NCBI RefSeq assembly: GCF_015550595.1
Contig: NZ_JADNBB010000016.1
Location: 89,890 to 153,889, forward strand
DNA length: 64,000 nucleotides
Reading direction: 5' to 3'
Source: Parabacteroides goldsteinii
Lineage (GTDB): Bacteria; Bacteroidota; Bacteroidia; Bacteroidales; Tannerellaceae
The notes under the pieces are model-generated. The model saw only the letters and a list, made by a program, of their open reading frames with translations. It did not search any database and was not told the DNA's origin. The position numbers were made by a program, and so were the translations under genes. This document shows positions 1 through 9,150 of this stretch, piece by piece (within the stretch, counting starts at the first letter, position 1; every line of letters starts with the position of its first letter).

Positions 1-22
1 TACTGATAATACCCATACAATT

Positions 23-778
23 ATGATAATAAGATGTATTGCTATCGACGATGAACCGCTGGCCCTGGCACAGATAACCGGTTATATCGGGAAAGTGCCT
101 TTCCTTCAGCTTGTAAAGGCTTGTCCAAGTGCGCTTGAAGCGTTGGATGTGATAGCCACCCACCCCGTCGACCTGATCTTTGCAGATATTAATATGCCGG
201 ACCTGAACGGGATGGACTTTGTCAAATCACTAGCCAAAAAGCCGCTTATTATTTTCACTACCGCTTATTCGGAATATGCCGTTGAAAGTTTCCGGGTAGA
301 TGCGCTCGACTATCTATTGAAACCTTTCGGATACAACGATTTTTTGAAATCAGCCAACAAAGCCCTCCGGCAAATGGAATTGCTGAACGCTCCCGTTCAA
401 TCGGCTCCGGTCGTTTCCACATCGGGCGAAGAGACTGTTTCCGTAAACAACGATTTGTATATCAAAGCGGATTACAAGATGATACGTATCGATATGAGTA
501 AGATTTTGTATATCGAAAGCCAGAATGAATATGTGCGGATATTCTCAGAAGACCAGAAACCGGTGATGTCTCTCCTTAGTATGAAGGTACTGGAGGATAA
601 ACTACCGCCCGAGAAGTTCATGCGGGTACACCGTTCTTATATGGTCAACCTCTCCAAGATAACAGCGGTGGCACACAACCGTATTATCTTTGGAAAAGAC
701 GTATATATTCCTATCGGTAATCAGTATAAGGACAAATTCACACAGTATCTGGATACCCATTTTCTGGGAAAAGGATAA
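23..778 (+). CDS. LytTR-family two-component response regulator
   Basis: DNA-binding response regulator of 251 aa. Residues 1-120 form a receiver domain: acidic pair D9-D10, phospho-acceptor D55 in the context FADINMPDLNGMDF, the conserved threonine in FTTAYSEYAVE, and lysine in YLLKPF. Residues about 145-250 are a LytTR DNA-binding domain (YIESQNEYVRIF, FMRVHRSYMVNLSKI). The usual partner is a membrane histidine kinase of the LytS/YehU type; it is probably encoded just upstream, outside the window. The target genes cannot be read from the sequence. Start chosen at the first ATG, which leads straight into the receiver fold. Confidence 0.93.
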   Translation: MIIRCIAIDDEPLALAQITGYIGKVPFLQLVKACPSALEALDVIATHPVDLIFADINMPDLNGMDFVKSLAKKPLIIFTTAYSEYAVESFRVDALDYLLKPFGYNDFLKSANKALRQMELLNAPVQSAPVVSTSGEETVSVNNDLYIKADYKMIRIDMSKILYIESQNEYVRIFSEDQKPVMSLLSMKVLEDKLPPEKFMRVHRSYMVNLSKITAVAHNRIIFGKDVYIPIGNQYKDKFTQYLDTHFLGKG

Positions 779-829
779 ACCCGGCAAGAGATTTATTTGG
801 TAAAATTAGTACATCAGCTTGTTAAATTG

Positions 830-837
830 TATCTTTG
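830..837 (+). promoter_or_regulatory. Bacteroidetes -7 box upstream of exonuclease III
   Basis: TATCTTTG matches the Bacteroidetes sigma -7 consensus TAnnTTTG and lies 31 bp before the exonuclease start codon. No TTG at the usual 19-bp distance upstream was found, so the -33 element is weak or absent. Confidence 0.55.
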
Positions 838-868
838 AATTCATATAAACAATCATAAAACAGATTAT

Positions 869-1633
869 ATGAAGATCATAACATACAACGTAAACGGACT
901 TCGAGCAGCCGTAACCAAGGGACTGCCCGAATGGTTAATGCAGGAACAACCGGATGTGCTCTGTATTCAGGAAACCAAACTTCAGCCCGATCAATTTCCT
1001 ACCGAAGCATTTGAAGGATTGGGTTACACACCTTATCTGTTCAGTGCACAAAAGAAAGGGTATAGCGGTGTTGCCATCCTTACCCGTCGCGAACCCGATC
1101 ATGTAGAAATCGGTATGGGTATCGAAAAGTACGACAATGAAGGTCGCTTTATACGGGCAGACTATGGCGACACCTCTGTCGTAAGTGTCTACCACCCTTC
1201 GGGTACAAGCGGTGATGAACGCCAGGCTTTCAAGATGGAGTGGCTGGAAGATTTTCAGAAGTATGTGGTCGAACTGCAAAAAACACGAAAGAAACTGATC
1301 CTTTGCGGTGACTATAATATCTGCCACGAACCGATAGACATTCACGATCCGGTGCGTAATGCAACCAATAGCGGCTTCCTTCCCGAAGAACGTGAATGGA
1401 TGACCCGTTTTCTGGATGCCGGTTTTATCGACACATTCCGTTTTCTGAATCCGGATAAGCAGCAATATACCTGGTGGAGCTACCGTTTCAGTGCCCGCAA
1501 GAACAATAAAGGATGGCGCATCGACTACTGTATGGTCAGCGAGCCGGTCAAACCGCTATTGAAGAATGCCTATATCCTAAATGATGCGGTACACTCGGAT
1601 CATTGTCCGGCGGTATTGGAGATTGAACTATAA
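869..1633 (+). CDS. xth: exodeoxyribonuclease III (AP endonuclease)
   Basis: Exonuclease III/APE1-type enzyme of 254 aa, full length for the family. It cuts DNA 5' of abasic sites and removes 3' blocking groups in base excision repair. Visible catalytic blocks: TYNVNGLR at the N-terminus (Asn7), CIQETKL (metal-binding Glu35), GDYNICHEPIDI (Asp/Asn near 147-149), WRIDYCMVS, and the terminal SDHCPAVLEIEL with the catalytic Asp-His pair. It is preceded by a -7 box, and its last codons overlap by 6 bp the end of the convergent acetyltransferase gene. Confidence 0.96.
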   Translation: MKIITYNVNGLRAAVTKGLPEWLMQEQPDVLCIQETKLQPDQFPTEAFEGLGYTPYLFSAQKKGYSGVAILTRREPDHVEIGMGIEKYDNEGRFIRADYGDTSVVSVYHPSGTSGDERQAFKMEWLEDFQKYVVELQKTRKKLILCGDYNICHEPIDIHDPVRNATNSGFLPEEREWMTRFLDAGFIDTFRFLNPDKQQYTWWSYRFSARKNNKGWRIDYCMVSEPVKPLLKNAYILNDAVHSDHCPAVLEIEL

Positions 1634-2152
1634 AAGCTGTTCATACAGTCTGAACCATACCAGGTGCGGATAATTCAATCCCAGGTCGACAGTTCCCACA
1701 TAACGATACCCGTGTTTTTCATATGCAGCAATAGCGGGTGCGTTATGTATGGAGACATCCAGACGGATTGCTTTCATACCTTCCTGTCTTCCGTATTGCT
1801 CTGCAAAACGAAGCAAAGCGGAACCAACGCCTTGCTTCATAAATAAAGGATGTACGACGAAGGTATGGATGACCAGGATATCTGCATAGTCCGCTTCTAT
1901 CCCCCAGCGGATCTGAGTGTATGCTTCTTCGGGTTCATGACTTAAAATAATACTCCCCCCTATCCGTCCTTCTATCCGCAGGACGAACAGTGCTCCACAT
2001 CCTATACCTTTCACCGCATCCTCCCGGACCGGATAAATACCTTTTATCCAGCCGGGATAATTGATTGTTGCTTCCAAATGGTCGTTCAACTCATTATACA
2101 ACTGTTCCAGTTCGTCGATATCCGCCGCTGTTCCTTTTTCTATCTTATACAT
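1628..2152 (-). CDS. GNAT-family N-acetyltransferase
   Basis: 174-aa single-domain GNAT acetyltransferase, predicted to move an acetyl group from acetyl-CoA to an amine; the substrate is unknown. The core is recognisable: VIHTFVVHPLFMKQGVGSALLRFAE is the acetyl-CoA-binding motif A (Q-x-x-G-x-G/A), followed by IRLDVSIHNAPAIAAYEKHGYRYVG, the motif B region typical of RimI-like members. It is convergent with exonuclease III. A decayed second GNAT gene lies directly upstream on the same strand. Confidence 0.88.
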   Translation of the reverse strand: MYKIEKGTAADIDELEQLYNELNDHLEATINYPGWIKGIYPVREDAVKGIGCGALFVLRIEGRIGGSIILSHEPEEAYTQIRWGIEADYADILVIHTFVVHPLFMKQGVGSALLRFAEQYGRQEGMKAIRLDVSIHNAPAIAAYEKHGYRYVGTVDLGLNYPHLVWFRLYEQLL

Positions 2153-2216
2153 TTATTTCCGATTAGGATGGCAAATATACATATTCTTTTTCCAGCAGGC
2201 GGTATCGACTTTCTCC

Positions 2217-2479
2217 CTACTCCCGCCAATGTTGCGGTTTGTCCAGGGCGGCAGTACACCCGATACGGCCTTTGGGAATACTCTCCACATCGGATGTCAG
2301 GTATTGGTACATCCAATAGTCGGCATACTCACGGGGAAGCGGATAAGGCGGAAAGTAACCGGCTCCTTCCGCGTCTCCTTTAAATCCATGACGAGGGTGA
2401 ATGCCTGCGTTTCTACCTGCATTACATCATTAAAATCGTCAGAAGTAGTTCTCCTGACCTGAACATCATTTTTATTCAT
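2217..2479 (-). pseudogene. remnant of a second GNAT-type acetyltransferase
   Basis: The first 27 codons from ATG at 2479 read like a GNAT N-terminus (VRRTTSDDFNDVMQVETQAF). The frame then loses sense. In a shifted frame of the same strand, starting near 2395, a coherent C-terminus appears (HGFKGDAEGAGYFPPYPL, then EYADYWMYQYL and LDKPQHWRE) and ends at the TAG at 2217-2219. Only about 85 codons are left where this kind of enzyme normally has about 200 or more. An internal deletion plus frameshift explains this best. The assignment to the YhbS-like branch is from memory of the C-terminal motif. Confidence 0.6.
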
Positions 2480-2538
2480 TGATTGATTGTTTTTGATTAC
2501 CCCGACAGGTAATCGTAAACGACTGTGTATATTTGCAA

Positions 2539-2568
2539 GTTACTCTGCCCGAAGAAAGGCAGAGTAAC
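2539..2568 (-). terminator. hairpin terminator after the SGNH hydrolase gene
   Basis: Perfect 11-bp stem GTTACTCTGCC / GGCAGAGTAAC with an 8-nt loop, 10 bp beyond the stop codon of the minus-strand hydrolase gene. The U-tract is weak. Confidence 0.6.
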
Positions 2569-2577
2569 CTGCTTCTT

Positions 2578-3249
2578 TTAATACTTTTCAAGAGCGGCCG
2601 AGATCAGTTTTTCCATGATCACATACCCATCCATTGTAGGATGCACGCCATCTTTCGAATACTTTTCCGGAAGACCGTTACGCTCGTCTTTCATGGCTGA
2701 ATGGTAATCCACATAAGTCAGGTTGTTCTTATCGGCATATTCTTTGATCATCTTATTCAGAGCTATGATCTTGCCGGCGGGTTCAAGTCCTTTACGCCAG
2801 CTATATTCGTAAGCAGGTAAGATGGAACAGAGAACCACATCTATATTATTGGCTTTAGCCAGTTCCGCCATCGAGATAATATTACCCAGGATATTTTCGG
2901 GTGAGATATACCCGTTATTCTGGGCGATATCATTGGTACCGGCCAGGATAACTACTGCTTTAGGTTGCAGATTTATTACATCGGCACGGAACCGGACCAA
3001 CATTTGTGCAGTAGTCTGCCCTCCTATTCCCCGGCCTATGTAACGGTTGTTTTTGAAAAATAAGGAGTCGGTATTCCACCAACCGTCCGTGATAGAGTTT
3101 CCCATAAAGACGACCCGTGTAGGTGTCTGCACCGATTTATTCGCTTCTGCATAACGGCCGAACTGCGCCCAGTCGTTCTGCTGGCTAAAAAGTGAAGATG
3201 TTGCCAATGTACACATGGCTAATAAAAGCCATTTCTTCATGTTTTTCAT
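2578..3249 (-). CDS. secreted SGNH/GDSL-family hydrolase
   Basis: 223-aa esterase/acetylhydrolase-like protein with an N-terminal signal peptide (MKKWLLLAMCTLATSSLFS), so probably periplasmic. Block I is GNSITDGW with nucleophile Ser52, block III is GTNDI at 104-108, and block V is DGVHPTMDGY with the Asp-His pair near 200. Members of this family in Bacteroidetes often remove acyl or acetyl groups from glycans or lipids; the substrate here is unknown. The ATG at 3240 (MKKW) is an equally good start. Transcribed alone, with a hairpin terminator downstream. Confidence 0.88.
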   Translation of the reverse strand: MKNMKKWLLLAMCTLATSSLFSQQNDWAQFGRYAEANKSVQTPTRVVFMGNSITDGWWNTDSLFFKNNRYIGRGIGGQTTAQMLVRFRADVINLQPKAVVILAGTNDIAQNNGYISPENILGNIISMAELAKANNIDVVLCSILPAYEYSWRKGLEPAGKIIALNKMIKEYADKNNLTYVDYHSAMKDERNGLPEKYSKDGVHPTMDGYVIMEKLISAALEKY

Positions 3250-3304
3250 ACTATGAATTTCTTTAATTAAGTTACAATGACAACAAAAATAGTAGTTTTA
3301 TCAT

Positions 3305-3312
3305 TATCTTTG
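3305..3312 (+). promoter_or_regulatory. -7 box for the DUF2490 gene
   Basis: TATCTTTG matches TAnnTTTG and lies 35 bp upstream of the ATG at 3348. No clear -33 element. Confidence 0.5.
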
Positions 3313-3347
3313 CAGAGATACTAAACTAAAAACACATTCTAAGTTCC

Positions 3348-4016
3348 ATGAAAGACTATTTCAAACGAAATTGTTTCTTTATCCTATGCTTTCTATTGAT
3401 ACCGACAGGATATTCTCCCTTGGCTGCAATGGACGGAGCAGGAATGGCATTCAAGACCAGCCTGTCCGGAAAAATATACCGACGCTTTTCTTTCTTATTT
3501 GAAGAAGATATACGCCCGAAAAGTAATTTCCGGCAAGCCGAATGGTTCCTGACCACCGGAGAAGTGAACTACACGTTCAACCGTTACCTGAAAACCGGTA
3601 TCGCTTATATGTTGCTCTGCCAGTATAAGGCATCCGAAGAACTGCGTAATCGCTATTACATTTATGTTTCGGGTAATTATCCTATCGGCAACTTTTCCCT
3701 GTCGCTTCGTGAACGGTTTCAAAGTACATACAAAAGGGGGACACAGCATCCCAAGAACTATCTCCGGACCATGCTTACGCTCTCTTATAAGATCCGGAAG
3801 ACAGGTTTATGTCCCTTCGCCTATGCCGAAATATTCAACGACACAGGCTATCAGGGACAAATGCATACCGACCGCATCCGTTTTTCTGCCGGAAGCGATT
3901 ACAAGATTGATAAACAGAACTCGCTGCAATTATATTACCGTTATCATATATTTAATGTATACGATCCGGTAAACTACAAGCATGCAATAGGCCTGACTTA
4001 TGCCCATCGGTTTTAA
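3348..4016 (+). CDS. DUF2490 outer-membrane beta-barrel protein
   Basis: 222 aa with an N-terminal signal peptide (hydrophobic FFILCFLLIPTGYSPLAA). The mature part is a run of amphipathic strands ending in an aromatic residue (LTYAHRF), as expected for a small outer-membrane barrel. The spacing of RRFSFLFEEDIR, ALRNRYYIYV-like and YYRYHIFNVY segments fits the DUF2490 family, whose function is not established. It ends 12 bp from the stop of the convergent eCIS ATPase gene, so it marks the left border of that locus. Confidence 0.78.
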   Translation: MKDYFKRNCFFILCFLLIPTGYSPLAAMDGAGMAFKTSLSGKIYRRFSFLFEEDIRPKSNFRQAEWFLTTGEVNYTFNRYLKTGIAYMLLCQYKASEELRNRYYIYVSGNYPIGNFSLSLRERFQSTYKRGTQHPKNYLRTMLTLSYKIRKTGLCPFAYAEIFNDTGYQGQMHTDRIRFSAGSDYKIDKQNSLQLYYRYHIFNVYDPVNYKHAIGLTYAHRF

Positions 4017-4028
4017 AGGATCTCTTCC

Positions 4029-5321
4029 TTAGCACTTCAATTGCTCTTTCTGCAACGCGTCTTTCAACATTTGCATATCCAACCGTTTCTCTTTCGAGAC
4101 CACCAGAAACAGTGCACACCGTCGTACCACATTGGCAATAGAGCCCCCGGAAAGCTCTGTCTTGGCAGCAATATCGATCAATTCCTTCGCATTCTCACCC
4201 AACCATTCTTTCGGTAGCATCTTTCGCCACAATTCCGCACGGAGTTCTTCGGTGGGCATAGGGAAATAGATGACCGACTGAAATCGGCGGGAGAATGCTT
4301 CATCGATGTTCGATCGCAGGTTGGTGGCCAACACCACTGTTCCCGGAAAATCCTCGATACGCTGGAGTAGGTAGGCTACTTCCTGATTCGCGTGGCGGTC
4401 GTTGGAAGTGTTGGTAGAGGTACGTTTGCCAAACAGGGCATCCGCCTCATCAAAAAAGAGTATCCAGTTACGATTCTCGGCCAGATCGAATACCCTGGCG
4501 AGATTCTTCTCCGTTTCACCGATATACTTGGAGACGATCATGGAAAGATCCACGCGATACACATCCATGTAATTTTTCTTACCCAGCAGGGTGGCCGCCA
4601 GTGTCTTACCCGTTCCCGGTGGACCGTAGAAGAGGGCACGGTAACCGGCTTTCAGGAAACGGGAAAGACCCCATTCTTCCATAATCGTTTTGTGCGAAAC
4701 AATCCACGTGTTGATTTCTTCTATCTCTGTTGCCACCCGGTAATCCAGGACCATGTCCTCCCAGTTGAGGGCTGTTGTGATGCGCTTGGCAGGGAAACCG
4801 ATATTATAATCAGGTTTATACTCCACGTCCAGCAGCACACGACTCTGGAATTCTTCAGATACGCGTAGTTGGCCGCTGAGAAATGGTTCTCCTTCGCCTG
4901 CACCTTCAAGTTGCAGGATATTTTTCCCGTAGAACCAATGGTCTCTCTGGAATAGACGGACTACTTCTTTCCGCATCTCGACATCCTCTCCGGCGAGAAT
5001 GAGTGCGACTGTTTCACCTGTGGGCAGAAAACCGCCATGCGACAGCCCTTTCCAGCCACCGAACTCGGTGTACTGCCGGTCGAAGTTTTTGTTCTGCACA
5101 AAAAAGATGTCGAGTACCTGCGGACAGACGTGAGGCATAAGGGCTAGCATGATAATCACCTGCTCACCGAAAGTCATATCAGAGACTCCTGTCACCTTCT
5201 CCAGCCAGCCATTGACAGGAGGCCGTACTTCTTCCAGCCGGGTATATTCCGTATCTTGCTGGAAGTAGAGCTGAATGGCAACAGTCAGCACCTGGTTAAA
5301 CCACGCTATATATTCACGCAT
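4029..5321 (-). CDS. eCIS AAA+ ATPase (Afp15/Pvc15-like)
   Basis: 430-aa AAA+ ATPase, last gene of the injection-system locus. The N-terminal 170 residues are a family-specific domain; the AAA module follows with Walker A GPPGTGKT at 233-240, Walker B ILFFDEAD at 287-294, and a sensor/arginine-finger segment EAFSRRFQSV near 341-350. Homologues (Afp15, Pvc15) are conserved in extracellular contractile injection systems and are thought to help particle assembly or cargo loading. They are distinct from ClpV of type VI secretion, which recycles the sheath. It starts 12 bp after the DUF4157 gene. Confidence 0.93.
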   Translation of the reverse strand: MREYIAWFNQVLTVAIQLYFQQDTEYTRLEEVRPPVNGWLEKVTGVSDMTFGEQVIIMLALMPHVCPQVLDIFFVQNKNFDRQYTEFGGWKGLSHGGFLPTGETVALILAGEDVEMRKEVVRLFQRDHWFYGKNILQLEGAGEGEPFLSGQLRVSEEFQSRVLLDVEYKPDYNIGFPAKRITTALNWEDMVLDYRVATEIEEINTWIVSHKTIMEEWGLSRFLKAGYRALFYGPPGTGKTLAATLLGKKNYMDVYRVDLSMIVSKYIGETEKNLARVFDLAENRNWILFFDEADALFGKRTSTNTSNDRHANQEVAYLLQRIEDFPGTVVLATNLRSNIDEAFSRRFQSVIYFPMPTEELRAELWRKMLPKEWLGENAKELIDIAAKTELSGGSIANVVRRCALFLVVSKEKRLDMQMLKDALQKEQLKC

Positions 5322-5333
5322 AAGTCTCTCCGT

Positions 5334-5879
5334 TTATAAGCTGTTTGCCCTTGCCCCCATCACGTCGGCTTCCTGTTCCAGGGATACATTATCATTCACC
5401 GGCATGCCGCCCACTTCGGTAGTCGGTTCCACACGTCCGGCCATTTGTTGAGCCACATGCCATGCCTCATGCGGTAGATGCTGTTCCTGCCCCGGGGCAA
5501 CATGGATGTCCGTTCCCTGCGTATATGCCAGAGCTTGTACAGTAGCAGGTTGTGATGAGTTATAATGCACCTTTACATCATCCAGTGAAAATCCAGACAG
5601 GTTTTCCACCCCCGCTTTCAGATTATCAGGCAGGCCGGTGTTGTTTGATTTCTTCTGTACCGCCGTATCGGCTTTCATCTGAAAGGATTCATCCTTATCC
5701 TCTTCCCGTTGGATAGTTCCGTCGAATTTACCTTGCAAGGCATCTTCTTCTTCCTCACCGACCCGTTGTAGAGCCAGGTTCACCGGACGGTTATCCACAA
5801 ACTGCAAAGCTCCACTACCATCCTGCTTTTGCTGGATGGTACGGGCTGTCTTTTCTTGATATACTCTTTCTGTTTCCAT
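5334..5879 (-). CDS. DUF4157 eCIS-associated zincin-like protein
   Basis: 181 aa, carrying the DUF4157 signature of eCIS loci. The N-terminal 80 residues are charged and look disordered, with FVDNRPVNLALQRV at 27-40. The conserved core follows: NTGLPDNLKAGVENLSG, DDVKVHYNSSQPATVQALAYTQGTDIHVAPG, and HEAWH at 137-141, with the third zinc-ligand candidate Glu in LEQEADVMGARA. DUF4157 is a marker for eCIS and is often fused to toxins; here it stands alone with no toxin domain attached. It may be a processing protease or loading factor; this is inference. Confidence 0.92.
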   Translation of the reverse strand: METERVYQEKTARTIQQKQDGSGALQFVDNRPVNLALQRVGEEEEDALQGKFDGTIQREEDKDESFQMKADTAVQKKSNNTGLPDNLKAGVENLSGFSLDDVKVHYNSSQPATVQALAYTQGTDIHVAPGQEQHLPHEAWHVAQQMAGRVEPTTEVGGMPVNDNVSLEQEADVMGARANSL

Positions 5880-5916
5880 ATTTTATAGTGTATTATCAAT
5901 AATCTGCTTAAAAGTT

Positions 5917-8900
5917 TCACTTTTCACGCCAGTGTACTTGTAGATTTTTCTTCAACCATGGTAAATGTATCTGCTTGAAGGGCCACGGAATAGAGTCGAG
6001 TAGAATATCGATACTCCGATCTTCTACGGTCAGCAACCATCTTTCATCCTCTTGCACCAACTGTCCGCCACGAACTATAAAATTCTGTTGAAAACCTGCC
6101 ATCGACGTGTTTCTCATGTGTGTCCAGTTTGATTTTACACCTTCCAGCATACTATCGGCCATTTCCTTTTCTTTAGCGGTCAACTCCAGGCGTTTCGGCA
6201 AAGGAAGATGCATCGGTAAACCGACAAGCATACGATTAAAGACCAGTTCTGTTTCAGCATACTCCCTTTCTTGCGAACAAGTCAGATATTGCAACAAAAA
6301 TACGGCATGGAGTCGGCTTAGGTCACTCTTAAAGGATTTCCTCTGTTCGTCCAAAAGATCACACAGTTGCATCAATCGCAGTAACCAGGGAGCGAACAAA
6401 CACAAGCCGGCATTATTCACATGGAAGTTTTCAGAAACTCCCGTTTGCATCTCTTCCTTCGGATAATTTTCCATTATCTTCAAAACTTCTTCTACTTTTA
6501 AATCCATCTCTTTTTTATTTTTAAAAGGAAGAGACTGTACAAAAGAATGTATAGTCTCATTCCGGTTGTTATACATATATGTTTCTAGATGATTTTCTAT
6601 AATATAGGCAGCCAACGCCGTACGCAAGTCTATCTCTCCGGCCTGGCTATTTTCCAATAAGCAGTCCGTTATCTGTTGCAACAGTTCTGCATTCGACAGG
6701 GAGAGACTTGCCACCAAACGCATCCAGTCATTTATATCCAGCCACTCCAGCCATTTGTCCAAAGGTATGATATTTTGGGTAATAGAAAGACGGATATAGT
6801 CTAATAGTTCTTTCGGACGGCAACAAAGATAATCGCGGAGCCATCTCTTCCTAATGATCTCCGGTTGAGTAATATCTGACAGTTCTCCTATTTCTTTATT
6901 TCTAGTAATTTCTTTATTCTCTGCAACATCTTTATTTTCTAGATTTTGTACGTTATTCCTATTTGCCTTGGCAACTATTTGGTTGGATAATCCCGTCCAT
7001 TCGACATTGTTCCGATAATCCGATTTGCCAGTATAAACAAGGTAGAGGAAGGATAAAAATTTCTGTATCGCTTCCTGTTCAGTCAATGTTCTGCCGCCCA
7101 AGGTGTCTTTATCCTGCATGTAAAGCAACAAGGCTTGCGGAAGTGCACTTGAAAGAGTTATATTGCCCCTGGTAAGGAATGGGAAATCGTTTGCTTTATA
7201 CCCCAACCACTCTACGGTTTGCGATAATACGGCTGCCTGATGGAAACATGTCTTTCCCATGCCTTGCAGCATAGAACGGATAGATAAATATCCGGCCACT
7301 AAAGAGACTGCCTTACTTGCTTCAGGTAACTTATGAAGCAAAGAAATCCACTTCTGTGGTTTCTCGACTACCGATTTTCGTAGCAGTTCGCGTTTGCGGT
7401 CGGTAGAAACAGATGTATCTTCCAGCCAACTGATAAAACCATCCAAGGAATTCCAATGACTTTCCAGCAACATTTGAATGGTATCAGAATCTTTTTTTGA
7501 TAACTGTAACCATTCCTTGAAATCAATTTGGACAGAATGTCCTGTATAAATTCCGGTATTCAATAGAAGGTTCGATTGCTTTCCCTCTTTCTCCGATATA
7601 TATAACTCGACTAACCATACTTCTATGACCTCTTCGTTATCATTACCTGTAATCTCCCAAGAAATTAAACGCAACAGCTGCCGGATACTCTCCGGTTCCG
7701 ACAGGTTGGAATAACTGTTTCCTATCCAAAGCAATACCGCTTTATGCATGGCCAGGCTTAATAAAGTTTCGGGTATGCCGTTTAACAGACCGGTTCTTTT
7801 TATAAAGTTTTGCAAGTAGGCTGTTATTTCTGCTACCCTTTCTATTGCAGTGAAAGAAACAGAAGCAAGTAAGCGGTTAATAGTTGCGTCATTAGTTGCT
7901 TCGGCAATGAAAGTAACCAAATCAACTTCTTTTATAGCCTCTGTACGGAGCCATTCGATGAAAAAAGCCGGTCTCTCCTTTGCCAGTAAGGTGAGCAGCA
8001 TCCGTTTATCTACATTACTTCGGTGACTATCTTTCAGGAAAACGGTCAAAGCAGCCACGTCCAATAAATGAAATAGTTGAGTTGCAGCCGGTAAGCGCAA
8101 CAGCGAAAGACGCAGGAACATACGATATAGTTCCCGGTTGAGGTATCCGTCGTACACAGGTGAACCGTCTGCCTGGAGTGGTTGGAGGTCATAAATGGCA
8201 TTCAATACCTCTTTGTAATAAGTCTGACCAAACACTTCAAGCAAGAAACCTACAGTCAAATCCTCTTTTGAAAGATAGAAAGAATAGTTCCGCTTCCGGA
8301 TGAATGTCAATAGTCGGTGATGCAAGTGGCGGATAAATTCATTTTTACCACCAAAGATAGCAAGCCCGTCAAAAGGGTAATACCTGACAAGCCATTCGTA
8401 CAGGTAGTGCCAGTATGGAGGTAAATCCACTTCAGCATGTTCCCTCGTTTCAGTTACCATGATCTGCCGAACAGACAACGTGTCGAGCAGTTCCGCCATA
8501 TCGTGTAGTTGCATGTCGTCTTTTGCCTCATGGATGAAACGAATGGGGATGGCGGGGTTCGTATCCAGAAGCATTCCGAGAAAGCGACGTTTCTCATACA
8601 GGCTGACGGATGGCCTGAATAGAGAGATGGTATAAATATGAAGAAGTATGGTCTCGTCGTCCGTCTGCCACAACACGCGACGCAGGACATGTTCCTTGCT
8701 TAGGCACAGAGGTATGATTTTCTCCGTATAGACTTCCGGTTGCACGACCGCCCACTCCAGTTCTTCCGTCAGGTTAAAATCGGCATCCATCCATTCTGCC
8801 TTTTGATAGCCGTGTTCCAGATAAAACAAAAGGTTCTCCAACCGGTAAGCTTCCGTCTTCTTTTTTTGGCTTTCAGACTGTATATTCCACATAGGCAGCG

Positions 8901-9150
8901 ACTTCAACAACTCTTCCCGAAGCCTGAAGGGAAATTCCTTATAAAAATCGTCTTCCGGGATAACACCTAAGTCCAGGTCAAGTCTTTCTATTTCATAGAG
9001 CACCTTGTCTTTGTCATAAGCAGAGAAACATTCATCCACAACCTTTTCAATACAGGCATGACAAAAGCTGTCCCAATCCACATACAAGTTGTGTGCGAAG
9101 GGTTCATCTGCAGTGACGAAATCGAACGATAAGTGATTAATCGTTATCAT
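5917..9150 (-). CDS. contractile injection system tape measure protein
   Basis: 1077 aa. The N-terminus (ITINHLSFDFV...ERLDLDLGVIPEDDFYKEFPFRLREELLKSL) is characteristic of the CIS tape-measure family, which occupies the tube lumen and sets particle length. Most of the protein is helical with many Leu/Glu-rich segments, and it closes with IPWPFKQIHLPWLKKNLQVHW, another typical C-terminal element. Its first 14 bp overlap the end of the upstream baseplate gene, showing translational coupling. The length suggests a fairly long particle if the usual scaling of length with residues holds. Confidence 0.88.
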   Translation of the reverse strand: MITINHLSFDFVTADEPFAHNLYVDWDSFCHACIEKVVDECFSAYDKDKVLYEIERLDLDLGVIPEDDFYKEFPFRLREELLKSLPMWNIQSESQKKKTEAYRLENLLFYLEHGYQKAEWMDADFNLTEELEWAVVQPEVYTEKIIPLCLSKEHVLRRVLWQTDDETILLHIYTISLFRPSVSLYEKRRFLGMLLDTNPAIPIRFIHEAKDDMQLHDMAELLDTLSVRQIMVTETREHAEVDLPPYWHYLYEWLVRYYPFDGLAIFGGKNEFIRHLHHRLLTFIRKRNYSFYLSKEDLTVGFLLEVFGQTYYKEVLNAIYDLQPLQADGSPVYDGYLNRELYRMFLRLSLLRLPAATQLFHLLDVAALTVFLKDSHRSNVDKRMLLTLLAKERPAFFIEWLRTEAIKEVDLVTFIAEATNDATINRLLASVSFTAIERVAEITAYLQNFIKRTGLLNGIPETLLSLAMHKAVLLWIGNSYSNLSEPESIRQLLRLISWEITGNDNEEVIEVWLVELYISEKEGKQSNLLLNTGIYTGHSVQIDFKEWLQLSKKDSDTIQMLLESHWNSLDGFISWLEDTSVSTDRKRELLRKSVVEKPQKWISLLHKLPEASKAVSLVAGYLSIRSMLQGMGKTCFHQAAVLSQTVEWLGYKANDFPFLTRGNITLSSALPQALLLYMQDKDTLGGRTLTEQEAIQKFLSFLYLVYTGKSDYRNNVEWTGLSNQIVAKANRNNVQNLENKDVAENKEITRNKEIGELSDITQPEIIRKRWLRDYLCCRPKELLDYIRLSITQNIIPLDKWLEWLDINDWMRLVASLSLSNAELLQQITDCLLENSQAGEIDLRTALAAYIIENHLETYMYNNRNETIHSFVQSLPFKNKKEMDLKVEEVLKIMENYPKEEMQTGVSENFHVNNAGLCLFAPWLLRLMQLCDLLDEQRKSFKSDLSRLHAVFLLQYLTCSQEREYAETELVFNRMLVGLPMHLPLPKRLELTAKEKEMADSMLEGVKSNWTHMRNTSMAGFQQNFIVRGGQLVQEDERWLLTVEDRSIDILLDSIPWPFKQIHLPWLKKNLQVHWREK

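Noticed and set aside
2061..2462. Plus-strand frame of 133 codons
   Set aside because: It runs antisense to the acetyltransferase start and its decayed neighbour and shows no protein family pattern.
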